Source: Mycoplasmopsis pulmonis (GTDB lineage Bacteria; Bacillota_I; Bacilli_A; Mycoplasmatales; Metamycoplasmataceae). Taken from it: DNA of 64,000 nt. Position 1 is the first letter of the stretch. Every line of letters starts with the position of its first letter. A program made the position numbers and the translations under genes. The stretch is from assembly GCF_900660575.1 (NCBI RefSeq), contig NZ_LR215008.1, positions 682,001-746,000 on the forward strand, given 5' to 3'. Positions 30,211 through 41,004 of the stretch are shown piece after piece. Below the pieces are notes generated by a model, which had not been told where the DNA came from, searched no databases, and saw nothing but the letters and a program-made list of their open reading frames with translations.

Positions 30211-30292
30211 AAGCTAAGGTTTTTAAGTTAAAAAAATAGCACAACCTTAAGGAATTTTTTAAAGCAAAAAAATAAAAAAAATAAACTCCTTA

Positions 30293-31580
30293 TAAACTGG
30301 GACAAAAAAATAAAAAACACTTTTTAAAATATACTTTAAATAGGAGTGTTTATGAAACAACTAAAACCAGAACAATGAAAGAAATGATTTTCATTATATG
30401 AAGAATTTTATGATGGAAAAATTAATATAAAAAAATATATATTTTTAGTAAACAAAAATATTGGTAAAGATTGAAAAAATACATATGTAAAATCTTGATT
30501 TTTCAAAAAATATTCTGCTTTTCAAAAAGATGAACAATCTTTAATTTCACAAACTGGCAAATCTACAGCTAACAAAAAAAATAACGGTAGACCACCAAAA
30601 AGAAAAGAAGTTAATGAATATACAAGAGAAGAATTAGAAGAGATTGTTAAAATTTATAGAATAATTTTTGATGACATTAGTGAAAAAGAAATTCGAAAAA
30701 AAATTAAAGAACATAAAGATAAAGAAAAAATATTAACTAAAATTTCATGAAAAGAATTTCTCTTTTCAAAATCAACATATTATTCTTGAAAAAAACCTAA
30801 ACTTGCAGAGCCGAAAAAAGATCAAGAAATTGAAGAAATTATTAGAAAATCATTTCATGAAAACAAAGGTATATTTGGTAGAAAAAGATTAGAAATTTAT
30901 ATTCAAAATAAATATAAAAGGTATATAAACTATCGAAAAATAGGTAGAATTTTGCTTAAATTAAATCTTTTTTGCAAAATTAGAAGAGCAAAAAGAAAAA
31001 ATGAAATTAAAAATCTTAATACTAAATATCAAAATCTAATTCAAAGAGACTACAATGGCAAATTTAACAACATAGTTGCCACTGATGTAACTTATATTCC
31101 AAGCCCCAAAGATGCAATTAACAATCATGTTTATTTATCGATTGCAATTCATCATCAAAGCAAGAAAATAATTAATTGAAATCTAAGTAAAAGAAATGAT
31201 GTTAAGTTAGTTTTAGATCATATTTCTAAAATCAAATTTGATAAAGAGTGAATAATTCACTCAGATCATGGAAGTCAATATTCATCAAATCAGTATAGTG
31301 AAATTATTAAAGAAAACAATGGGATAATTTCAATGAGTAGAATCGCAAATTCACTTGATAATCGAGAAGCAGAATATTTCTTTTCAAATATCAAAAGTGA
31401 GTGCTTAAATGATCTAAAAATTTCAAAATTATCATTCAAAGAATTGCAAGAAATTATTCAAAATTATATTGACTGATACAATAATGAAAGATTACAATCA
31501 ATCTTAGAATGAAAAACACCTCAACAAAGCTGAGATGTTCTAAGTGTTTTTTAAATAGTCACTTTTTTTGTCCTAGTTTA
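30293..31580 (+). mobile_element. Intact IS3-family element, IS1138-like, copy A
   Basis: A 1288-bp element bounded by imperfect 18-bp terminal inverted repeats (left TAAACTGGGACAAAAAAA, right end the complement of TAAACTAGGACAAAAAAA, one mismatch). It is flanked by a 3-bp target duplication TTA (30290-30292 and 31581-31583). It encodes one 400-residue transposase. The size, family and 3-bp duplication match what I recall of IS1138. It lies between ung and a small membrane gene, not interrupting a recognisable gene. Confidence 0.95.
30352..31554 (+). CDS. IS3-family transposase, copy A
   Basis: A 400-residue single-frame transposase. The N-terminal 120 residues are a basic helix-turn-helix region with NNGRPPKRKEVNEYTREELE, and the C-terminal half is an integrase core. 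Catalytic residues are D245 (IVATDVTYIPSP), D305 (IIHSDHGSQYSS) and E341 (DNREAEYFFSNIKSE), giving DD(35)E. IS3 relatives usually use two overlapping frames and -1 frameshifting; here one frame covers all. An AGGAG site lies seven bases before the ATG. About nine Trp residues are TGA. Confidence 0.93.
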
Positions 31581-31634
31581 TTAAATCCCTTTGCTTAAAG
31601 CATTTTTTTAAGAAGTTTGTTTTTAAAATGTTTA

Positions 31635-32129
31635 TTAAATTGTTCTAGCGTAGTTATAAACTAAATCTGCTTTTTTATGAAAAAAGAATACTGTTACCAT
31701 TCCTACTAAAGGAATAAGTGAAAGTCAAAATCATAGATCAGATTTTTTAGATCCATCACGAATATGATTAAGAGCTAAGTTGTATTCTGAAGTTTTATGA
31801 GTTGTATTTTTGTTATGTTCATTTTGAAGAGCAATTTTTTTAATAGCTAATTTATTAAAAACTTTTAAATTTTGGAATTTAAAAAACCTTCCAATATGAA
31901 GAATAATAAGCGGAATTAAAAGAGTTGGAACTAGTGTATAGAGCCTTTTTGTAGTAATTGATGTAGTTGCTTTTTCAGATAAAACTAGGATAGTTGTAAG
32001 AAATAAAAAAGCTAGAAAAAATACTATTGAACTAACTCAAATTAACTTTCTTAATTTGTCTCATTTTTTTAATATTAATTCAAAATCTGCTTTAGGTTGA
32101 CCGGAAATTCTTTTGTTTTTTTTCGACAT
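31635..32129 (-). CDS. Small membrane protein, unknown
   Basis: A 164-residue protein with three or four predicted membrane segments (IWVSSIVFFLAFLFLTTILV, LYTLVPTLLIPLIILHIG, LWFWLSLIPLVGMVTVFFF). The N-terminus is short and basic; a Lys/Asn/His-rich loop lies before the last segment. All Trp are TGA. I do not recognise the family. Upstream (32130-32414) there is an AT-rich promoter region with nothing else to report. Confidence 0.65.
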
Positions 32130-32414
32130 TTTCCCTTTCACGAAACATTTTTTTAAAAAAATATCTGCTATTTAATTTTATATGGAAAAAAGCAAAATTA
32201 ATTTTTTTTATTTTTAAAGCAACTTTTTTGATCATCTTTATTAATGTTTTTTCTAAATTAATTTAATTTATAAGTTAATTTTAAAAATCCTTACTAGTTC
32301 ATAAATTAAAATCATAAAAATCTAATTTTAAAAATAGCATTGTAAAAAGATTTACTTTAGTAATTTAATGATGGCTTTTTATGGCTTAAATTCAAAAGTG
32401 TTTTAGTTTTTTAA

Positions 32415-32450
32415 AATAAAAAAAGTGCGCTTATTTGAAAGTGCACTTTT
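32415..32450 (-). terminator. Terminator of the nucleoside/BMP-type ABC operon
   Basis: AAAAGTGC (32421-32428) and GCACTTTT (32443-32450) form an 8-bp stem; the minus strand then has TTTTTTTATTTT. It lies just past the second permease stop. Confidence 0.8.
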
Positions 32451-32459
32451 GTAAATTTA

Positions 32460-33398
32460 TTATCTTTGAGATTTATCATAGGGAATACCAACTGCTTTTG
32501 GTATTTTGATTTTTTTAGAAAAGCCAAGAAGTATTGTTAAGGTAATTAGATATGGAAGAAACAGTAAAACGTTTGAATATTTTTTAACACTTAATAAAGG
32601 TCCTTGATTTTCTGAGTTTATGGTTATAGCAAGAGAAAAAAGAAGGGCAAAAAATAAAGCTGAAAAAGCAGAAGGCAAAACTTTTCACTGCCCCATAATC
32701 ATAATGGCAAGGGCTAAAAATCCTAGACCTCTAACACTTACTTGAAATGAAGAAGGTTCATTTTGTACAAATATTGACCCTGCAACACCAGCTAAAAACC
32801 CCGATATACTCACTCCAATTCATTTGTATTTATAAACGTTTATACCAACAACATCAATGGCTTGTGGATTTTCACCAATGGCTTTATATCTAAGACCAAA
32901 CTTTGTCTTTTTGAAAAAGAATCATGAAGCAGCTACAATTGTAATAAGAACAAAGACTTTAAATGAAATAATGTTTAAAGGATTTGTACCATTTGTACTA
33001 GCGGCTAGTTCTAAGATTCTAAAATCAAGTCGTCTTGCTTCACCAAAAAATAAGATAATAATTCAGCTTATTCCAATTGCCAAAAAGTTAATAGCAACTC
33101 CAGAAATAATTTGATTTGCTTTTAGTTTAATAGTAACAAAGCCATGCAGCCATGCAAAGGCCATAGTTAAAAGCGCTGCAAAAAACATAAGTGGAATTTG
33201 ATTTCACATTGAAGTAAGACCAGCTTTTGTAAAAAGGTGAGCAAAAAGAGCATAGAAAGTAGCTCCTACAATCATCATTCCATCAATTGCTATGTTAACA
33301 ATACCAACTCTTTCTGAGAAAATTCCTGAAATAGAGGCTATTGCTAGAATCGAACCATATAAGGCAATAAGTACAATTACTTTAATAAAGATTTCCAT
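32460..33398 (-). CDS. nupQ: Nucleoside/BMP-family ABC permease 2
   Basis: A 312-residue permease of the BPD_transp_2 class. It has the typical EVGIVNIAIDG-like SERVGIVNIAIDGMMIVGAT at residues 27-46 and GLRYKAIGENPQAIDVVGINV before the C-terminal segments. It works as the second permease with the split permease gene upstream (stop/start overlap TAATG) and the double ATPase. Substrate in relatives is nucleosides; here it is not proven. Several TGA codons are Trp. Confidence 0.85.
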
Positions 33399-34185
33399 TA
33401 GTACTCCCCTTTCATTTGTCTAATTTCTTTTAAGGTTTTTGAATGTTCTATTCTAGCTTTATTCAATTCATCTTTTAGAGAATTTTCTTTTTTGTTAAAA
33501 GTGTAATTTATTTGTTTTTTTAACAAAATTTTAAAAGAGTCATTATATGTTTTTATTAGTTTATCTTTGAAGTGTTTCTTGTGAGAGACAAAAAGTTTTT
33601 TTGATGATCTATATTCATTTTTTAAATTATTTTTTTCAAAATAACCTAGCTCTTGAAGTCTTTGATTATTAAGAGGTTTTTCCTTGGCAATTTTATTTAA
33701 AATCTCATTTTTTAATTCAAGATTTTTTTCAAGTGCAAGCTTGTCTACTAAGTCTTTGTTTTTCTTGATAATAACTTCAATTTGTTCTTTGTTTTTTTCT
33801 AAAAGTGCTTTAGTTTTTGTAAGTCTTTTTTGATAGATTATTTTTGAATATTTACTTTTAAAAAAGTATTTTCCAAAATTACCTAATAAGCTTTTTTTGT
33901 TTTCCAAGAGTTCAAAAAACTTGAGCTCATTTTCTTTAGAAAAATCGCTTTTTTCTTTTTGATTTTTTTGTTCTTGTTTTATTGATTTTAAAGCTTTATT
34001 AATAGATAAAATTTCATTAAAGTTTTTCTTTGAAAAAATGTTAATACCTTTGTAATAATGAGCTTTAAAAAAGAGGATATATTGATTTTTCAAAAATTTA
34101 ATTGGATTTAATTTTTCAAAAACTGATGAAATTGAAATTATAAACATCATCACACCAATAAAAATTAAATAAAACTCACGAGGAA

Positions 34186-35473
34186 TAAACTAGGACAAAA
34201 AAAGTGACTATTTAAAAAACACTTAGAACATCTCAGCTTTGTTGAGGTGTTTTTCATTCTAAGATTGATTGTAATCTTTCATTATTGTATCAGTCAATAT
34301 AATTTTGAATAATTTCTTGCAATTCTTTGAATGATAATTTTGAAATTTTTAGATCATTTAAGCACTCACTTTTGATATTTGAAAAGAAATATTCTGCTTC
34401 TCGATTATCAAGTGAATTTGCGATTCTACTCATTGAAATTATCCCATTGTTTTCTTTAATAATTTCACTATACTGATTTGATGAATATTGACTTCCATGA
34501 TCTGAGTGAATTATTCACTCTTTATCAAATTTGATTTTAGAAATATGATCTAAAACTAACTTAACATCATTTCTTTTACTTAGATTTCAATTAATTATTT
34601 TCTTGCTTTGATGATGAATTGCAATCGATAAATAAACATGATTGTTAATTGCATCTTTGGGGCTTGGAATATAAGTTACATCAGTGGCAACTATGTTGTT
34701 AAATTTGCCATTGTAGTCTCTTTGAATTAGATTTTGATATTTAGTATTAAGATTTTTAATTTCATTTTTTCTTTTTGCTCTTCTAATTTTGCAAAAAAGA
34801 TTTAATTTAAGCAAAATTCTACCTATTTTTCGATAGTTTATATACCTTTTATATTTATTTTGAATATAAATTTCTAATCTTTTTCTACCAAATATACCTT
34901 TGTTTTCATGAAATGATTTTCTAATAATTTCTTCAATTTCTTGATCTTTTTTCGGCTCTGCAAGTTTAGGTTTTTTTCAAGAATAATATGTTGATTTTGA
35001 AAAGAGAAATTCTTTTCATGAAATTTTAGTTAATATTTTTTCTTTATCTTTATGTTCTTTAATTTTTTTTCGAATTTCTTTTTCACTAATGTCATCAAAA
35101 ATTATTCTATAAATTTTAACAATCTCTTCTAATTCTTCTCTTGTATATTCATTAACTTCTTTTCTTTTTGGTGGTCTACCGTTATTTTTTTTGTTAGCTG
35201 TAGATTTGCCAGTTTGTGAAATTAAAGATTGTTCATCTTTTTGAAAAGCAGAATATTTTTTGAAAAATCAAGATTTTACATATGTATTTTTTCAATCTTT
35301 ACCAATATTTTTGTTTACTAAAAATATATATTTTTTTATATTAATTTTTCCATCATAAAATTCTTCATATAATGAAAATCATTTCTTTCATTGTTCTGGT
35401 TTTAGTTGTTTCATAAACACTCCTATTTAAAGTATATTTTAAAAAGTGTTTTTTATTTTTTTGTCCCAGTTTA
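34186..35473 (-). mobile_element. Intact IS3-family element, IS1138-like, copy B
   Basis: A second 1288-bp copy in inverted orientation to copy A, with the same 18-bp ends and a 3-bp target duplication GAA on the plus strand (34183-34185 and 35474-35476). As far as I compared, the internal sequence matches copy A base for base. It interrupts the first permease gene of the nucleoside-type transporter. Both intact copies face each other with about 2.6 kb between them. Confidence 0.96.
34212..35414 (-). CDS. IS3-family transposase, copy B
   Basis: Identical in deduced protein to copy A over the parts I compared: 400 residues, DD(35)E catalytic core (D245, D305, E341), single frame with TGA as Trp. 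It is intact, so the element should be able to move. It reads in the same direction as the gene it disrupts. Confidence 0.93.
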
Positions 35474-36477
35474 GAAAGCTAGGTATTTTATTTAATCCAG
35501 TATCAAAAAGAGCATAAAAAAGTGATGAAAAAACAATTCCAATTGGTGAGTTATATGCAATAAGTGAAATTACAATTGTATCAAAACCAGCTGGTAGGGG
35601 AAATGAATTAACAGGGACAAATCTATCTCTCATTAAAAACATAATAATTCCAGCTAAACCTGCAAACATTCCACTAACAAAAAACACACTCATATTTAAA
35701 ACATTTTTGTTAGTTCCTGAATAATCAGAGGCATTTGGATTTAAACCAATCATTTTAATTTTGTAACCAATTGTAGTTTTTGAAAAAATAATTCAAAAAA
35801 TAATTGCTAAAAAAATTGCAAGAGCAAGCATTGAATAAATTAGCATATTAGATTGAAAAAAGTTTCTAAATTGTGCTGCATTTTCAATATTTAAACTTGT
35901 AGTGTCAAATCTAATAGTTGACTCTGGATTTTGCCTATTTATAAAAGATGTTCCTTCATAGATTTGTTTAATAACATAAGTTGCAATTCAGTTTAGTAAA
36001 ATAGTTGAGACAACTTCATGAACTTTAAAAAATGATTTTGCAATACCAGCAATTAAAGCCCAAAGACCACCTAATAAAATTGAAATAATAAAAGCTCCAA
36101 AGACATTGCCATGATTAATTTGTCCTTGGCTGTAAATAAGATACATTCCAACAGAGCCGCCCATCATCATTTGACCGGAAATACCAATGTTAAAAACACC
36201 CGCTTTAAAAGTAAGGGCTATTCCTAGTGAGGCAATGATAAAAACCACAACCATCAAAAGGAATGTATTAGAAAGAGTGTTTGTTGAAAAAAACCAAACA
36301 TCTTTGTAAATTTGACTAGCTTCAAAACCATTGGCTTGAAATAAAATAGCCATTAAAATAATTGAAAATAAAATTGCTCATAAAGAATTGGCAATTTTAC
36401 GTCCTGATTTCATTCTTTTTTCATCAACTAATAAATTTTTATAGCTTTTTAAATGGCCTAGAGATTTTTTTAAAAAA

Positions 36478-38037
36478 TTATTCATGAGTTTCTCCTGAAA
36501 GTTGTTTTCCTGCCATTAAAAGCCCTATTTGAGTTCTTGTTATTTCCTTAGTTTTCATTTTCTTAGATAATCTACCTTTGTTGATAACAGCTATAGTATC
36601 GGCAAGGGCTAAAATTTCATCTAGTTCATAAGATATAAGCAATATGGCTTTGTTGTTCTTTTTTTCTTCTAAGATAAAATTATGAATTTTGTTAATAGCT
36701 CCAATGTCAAGACCTCTTGTAGGTTGAACCATAATTAAAAGATCATGTTGGGTTAAAATTTCTCTTCCAACAATGGCTTTTTGTTGATTACCTCCTGAAA
36801 GAGAACGAGCATCTGATTTTCCATCATTCGAACCTCTTACATCAAAGTTTTTTTGGATAATGGAATTAAACTTTTTAACTTCATCTTTTTTGATAAAGCC
36901 TAACTTTGAAATGCTTTTATCTTTTAGTCTTCTAATGATTGAATTTTCCTCAATTGAATAGTCAAGAACAAGGCCATATTTATGGCGATCTCCCGGAACA
37001 TAACTTATTCCTAAATCACGTTTTTTTGCAACTGAATATTTAGTTATGTCAACTTTGGCTCTTTTTTGACTTTGCTTATCTTTTGGATAAAAAAAGATCT
37101 TTCCACTTTTTGGTTTTAAAAGCCCGGAAATGGCAAATTCAATTTCATCTTGACCGTTTCCTCCTACCCCTGCAATAACAAAAATTTCTCCTAGCCTAAT
37201 ATCAAAAGAAACATCTTGAATTTGACGTTGAGCTTTTAGTGAAACTTTGTCAAATTCAACAACAACAGGGTTGGCTAAAAAGTTGTTGTCAATTTCATTT
37301 TTTGGCATAACAACTTTTTTACCAACCATATCCTCTGATATTTTTTCAATTGAAACATCTTTTATATCATCATAATGAGCAACTACTTTTCCATGTCTTA
37401 AAACAGTTGCTTGATCAGCTACTGCTTTAATTTCATTTAGTTTGTGAGAGATAAAAATTATAGTTTTACCTTTTTCTTTAAAAAGTAAAAGTGTTTTTAA
37501 AAAACCATCTATTTCTTGAGGAGTTAAAACAGCAGTAGGCTCATCAAAAATTAAAATCTCAACATCACGATAAAGCATTTTCATAATTTCAACTTTTTGT
37601 TGAGTTGAAACTGTTGCATCACCTGTTTTTTCTTTTAAATTAAACTTTAAGTTGTAAAGATCTTGTAAAAGCTCAATTTTATTTTTAGAAAAGTTAAAAT
37701 TCATCATTAACTTTTTATCACTTTCATTTCCTAAAACAACATTTTCTAAGTTGCTATAGATATCTACATTTTTAAAGTGCTGGTGAACCATTCCAATTCC
37801 TAAGTTATTGGCTTGGTTTGGGTTTTTAATAAAAATTGCATTTCCATTAACTTTGATCTCACCACTTGAAGGTTCATACATACCAAAAAGCATCGACATT
37901 AAAGTAGATTTACCAGCTCCATTTTCACCAATTAATGCATGAATTGAACCTTTTTTAATTGAAAAACTAACATTGTCGTTTGCTCTTAGAGTTCCAAAAT
38001 CTTTTGTGATATTAATAAATTCAATGGCGTTTTCCAT
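36478..38037 (-). CDS. nupO: Nucleoside/BMP-family ABC ATPase (two fused ATPase domains)
   Basis: A 519-residue protein with two ATP-binding domains. The first has Walker A GENGAGKST (residues 38-46), a degenerate signature ATVSTQQKVEI and Walker B ILIFDEPTAVL. The second has a degenerate Walker A (GVGGNGQDEI) but a complete signature LSGGNQQKAIVGREI and LLIMVQPTRGLD. This asymmetry is normal for the RbsA/NupO class. It is the first gene of the operon, with AAGGGG before the ATG; stop overlaps the split permease start by 8 bases. No binding lipoprotein gene is adjacent. Confidence 0.88.
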   Translation of the reverse strand: MENAIEFINITKDFGTLRANDNVSFSIKKGSIHALIGENGAGKSTLMSMLFGMYEPSSGEIKVNGNAIFIKNPNQANNLGIGMVHQHFKNVDIYSNLENVVLGNESDKKLMMNFNFSKNKIELLQDLYNLKFNLKEKTGDATVSTQQKVEIMKMLYRDVEILIFDEPTAVLTPQEIDGFLKTLLLFKEKGKTIIFISHKLNEIKAVADQATVLRHGKVVAHYDDIKDVSIEKISEDMVGKKVVMPKNEIDNNFLANPVVVEFDKVSLKAQRQIQDVSFDIRLGEIFVIAGVGGNGQDEIEFAISGLLKPKSGKIFFYPKDKQSQKRAKVDITKYSVAKKRDLGISYVPGDRHKYGLVLDYSIEENSIIRRLKDKSISKLGFIKKDEVKKFNSIIQKNFDVRGSNDGKSDARSLSGGNQQKAIVGREILTQHDLLIMVQPTRGLDIGAINKIHNFILEEKKNNKAILLISYELDEILALADTIAVINKGRLSKKMKTKEITRTQIGLLMAGKQLSGETHE

Positions 38038-38127
38038 ATAAATGCCCCTTAAAATTTTACAAAAAAATTATTTAATTTAATTTTATATAAAAAGGTCTAT
38101 AACTTTAAAAAATAACCAAAATATTAT

Positions 38128-39081
38128 TTAATTTGCTCTTTTTATTAAAGTTCTTTTTATTTTGATTTTATCTAAAAAACCTATTGTTTTTTTGATATTT
38201 AAATTACTTGGATTTAATATCTTTAGCAAAATATTTAATAGAAGATCAATGATAAAAATAATTATCAAATTAATAAAAAGTGAAAAATAAATAATCGAGC
38301 TTTCTCCTCTATTAAAAGCAGAGGTTAAAATCATGCTCTGCCCTGTAAAACTAAAGATTGATTCAACAAATAAACTATAGCTAAAAGTTAACATGTAAAA
38401 AACATTAATAAAGGGAATTAATTTAATAAAGATGTTTTTCAAAAAATAATAAAAGTAAATTTTTTTAATTGAAAAACCCTTTGATAAAAGGAACATAAAA
38501 TGCTCTGAAAAAAAGAGTTTATCACAGATGTTTTTTACAATAAAAGTTATTGCAAAAAACATTGGAAAAAAAAGTAAAAAGAAGATTTGAATTATTGAGT
38601 TAAATCAAAGTAAAAAATGTTCTTGATCAAAAGGAATATAAAAGCTAGTTAAATCAAATTTTGACAGAATCAAAACAAAAAGAGCTACTATGATGAAAAT
38701 TGGTATTGATGATAAAAAATAAATTAAAGTATTCAAAATTTGAATGCTTTTTTTTCTTGCATAAAATGAAAAAAGTGATCCTGCAATAACTCCAAAAAAA
38801 AGTGCGAAAATAATAACAAAAAAAATCACTAAAAAGCTATTTTTAAAAAAATAAAAATACAAAGATGCAACAGAAAAATTAAGTGCTTTAAATTCATCAC
38901 TTTTAAAAGAGCCAAAATTAAATGTTCAAAATCTTTTTCAAAAATTAAGTCAATTATTAAAATTATAATTTTTGTTTAAATCAACAAATATTTCTAAAAA
39001 AATAGAGCTAATCATTAAAAATAAAACAAAAAAAATAAAGAATAAAATGAATTTTTTTGTTGCATATTTTACAAAATACAT
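38128..39081 (-). CDS. oppB: OppB-like ABC permease, orphan
   Basis: A 317-residue polytopic protein read through TGA=Trp codons. The C-terminal part has the OppB pattern: FLLSKGFSIKKIYFYYFLKN (the EAA-type loop), then FSYSLFVESIFSFTGQSMIL, matching the conserved E-x-x-F-x-x-x-G. It lies 18 bases downstream of nfo on the same strand, and 90 bases before the nucleoside operon. Its natural partners (oppC and an oppA-like gene) are 11.5 kb away on the same strand and no ATPases of this class are in the window. Confidence 0.7.
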
Positions 39082-39099
39082 ATTCAAATTATACTTTAT

Positions 39100-39933
39100 T
39101 TATTTTTCTAAAAGCATTGCTATTTCTTGATCGTAAATTGGTCCTTTTTCAGTTCAAGGAGTTTCTAAAATTATAGGTATATTTTCAAAAATAGGATCAT
39201 GGACAATGCGCTTTAAATTTTTAAGTCCAATGAGACCTTTATCTATATTTGCATGTCTATCTTTGTGTGAGCCTAGTTCATTTTTAGAGTCATTTAAATG
39301 AATGACTTTGATGTGTTTTAAAATTCCGGTTTTTATAAGCTCATCTTTAAATACTTGATAGTCATTAATGTTGTAGCCTGCATCTCAAACATGACAAGTA
39401 TCAAGACAAGCTCCTAATCTAGGAGATTTTACTTTATCAATTACATATAAAATCTCTTCATAGCTCTTACCAACTTCACTACCTTTTCCACTCATTGTTT
39501 CAAGCATTATTTCTACATTTGAATCTTTAGTTATTTCAAATATTTTTTGTATTGATCTGGCAAGTTGATCAAGTGAATCTTTGACATTGTTTTTTCCATA
39601 AAAGCCAGGGTGTAAAACTAAGTATTTAAATTTAGCTTTGTCCATTCTTTTAATTTCACTAGATAAAAATGAAATAGCAAAATCAGCTTTTTCTAAGCTA
39701 GCGGGATTAATTATATAAGGAGCATGAACAACAATGTCTTCAGGCTTGATTAGATTTGAAAAATCTTTGAGATATTTTTCGTATTGGTATTTTTCAAAAT
39801 CTACTCTCTTTGTGTTTTGAGGAGCTCCTAAAAAAATCATGGCACAATTAGCTCCATTTTTAATTGATTCTTTAATTGAATCATATAAATAATTAGGTGA
39901 TTTAAATGAAACATGTGAGCCTAGTTTAATCAT
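39100..39933 (-). CDS. nfo: Endonuclease IV
   Basis: A 277-residue apurinic/apyrimidinic endonuclease. It begins KLGSHVSFKSPNYLYDSI (metal His in GSHV), contains IVVHAPYIIN, LVLHPG, MLETMSGKGSEVG and GACLDTCHVWDAGY, then KVIHLNDSKNELGSHKDRHANI, the complete set of zinc ligands. It repairs abasic sites, complementing ung at 29.5 kb. A TGA right after DTCHV is Trp. It lies three bases after the LacI-type gene stop. Confidence 0.96.
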
Positions 39934-39936
39934 AGT

Positions 39937-40884
39937 TTATTTTCCAATCAATATTTTAGGTGAAATTTCTAAAGAAAAAATATCTTGTTCATTATTTAAA
40001 AGTCTAGCTAGTTCAAGAACTAGTAAATGATAGTCAATAAAAACTTTAACAAAGTATTTTTTGTTGTAATCAAAAATACTTTGATAACCAATATCTGAGA
40101 TAAAAAAATTAAACTCAGGTTGATGAACTAACAAATTTAAAAAAACATCATGAGTTGATGAGATAACATTTTCTACTTCAAGTTTTTTTAAATTTTTAAC
40201 AAGTTTTTTAATTGAATCAAAATTACGATTATCAAAATATTTTAAATAACATGAAATTTGTTTTTGTTCGCAAAAACTAATAAAGCCTTCAATTTGTTGT
40301 TTTGAAATTTTACTCTCTAAATTCGAGTCAATAATAAGGGCAAGTTTGTCCTTGTTGTTTCGCTCTAAAAAAATATTTCCAAGTGAGTAAATCATCTTTT
40401 TATAGTCAATAAAAATTGAGTTTACTTTAGGGTTTTTTTCTCCATAAATTACTATTTTAGTTTCAGTTGAAAGTTTGTTAATAAAATCAATTAAGCTATC
40501 ATTTACAATTGGAAAAAATAGCACAATTGCATAAGGTTTTTTAATTAAAATTTCAACCATTTTAGAAATTAGTTCTTGAGTTTGTGCTGAACAATTTGTA
40601 ATATAAATTGATTTGTTGTGAACATTAGAAAAAGTATTACTAGCTGCAATAATATTTAATGTGTCATTATCAGTTCAATTGTGAATCAAAAAATAAATTT
40701 GATTATTCATTTTTTTGTTTATTCTTGTAAAGTGCTTTACCCCAAGGTCATGTTGTAAAACAATTTCATTAATTTTGTTTTTATTCTTTTCGGATACATA
40801 ACCGTTGTTATAAAATCTTGAAACCGTTGAAACACTAACCTTTGCTTCTTTAGCAATTTCTTCATATGTAGAGTTTTTTGTCAT
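39937..40884 (-). CDS. LacI-family transcriptional regulator
   Basis: A 315-residue regulator. The N-terminal helix-turn-helix is TYEEIAKEAKVSVSTVSRFYN (the family's start differs little), followed by a hinge and a periplasmic-binding-type domain that is diverged. It is transcribed with nfo and the OppB-like gene. Its target is unknown; candidates are the ula or maltose regions, but no operator has been matched. One TGA is Trp. Confidence 0.8.
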
Positions 40885-41004
40885 AAAATAATATATTATT
40901 ATAGAATAAAAAATATATAGTATTTAAAAATGCCTTAAATTGAATTTATAAGTTATTTTTTAAACTTGTAATTTCAATTTTTTAGTGTTAAAATTGTTAA
41001 AAAT

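Larger units (their letters stand above)
33398..36485 (-). pseudogene. nupP: Nucleoside/BMP-family ABC permease 1, split by IS copy B
   Basis: The 5' part (36485 down to 35474) and the 3' part (34183 down to 33398) join exactly in frame when the IS and one copy of the GAA target are removed, restoring 598 residues (junction ...NKIPSF then PREFYLIF). The permease core has FKAGVFNIGISGQMMMGGS and SYKIKMIGLNPNAS-type motifs. The last 220 residues are a Lys/Glu-rich coiled coil not found in the family. With the IS present the protein stops about 12 residues into the element, so the transporter is probably inactive. Confidence 0.9.

Noticed and set aside
30952-31179. A separate 75-residue protein in the IS
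   Set aside because: It is an in-frame internal piece of the 400-residue transposase, bounded only by TGA=Trp codons.
32857-33114. Plus-strand open frame opposite the second permease
   Set aside because: The minus strand encodes a recognisable ABC permease across the same region.
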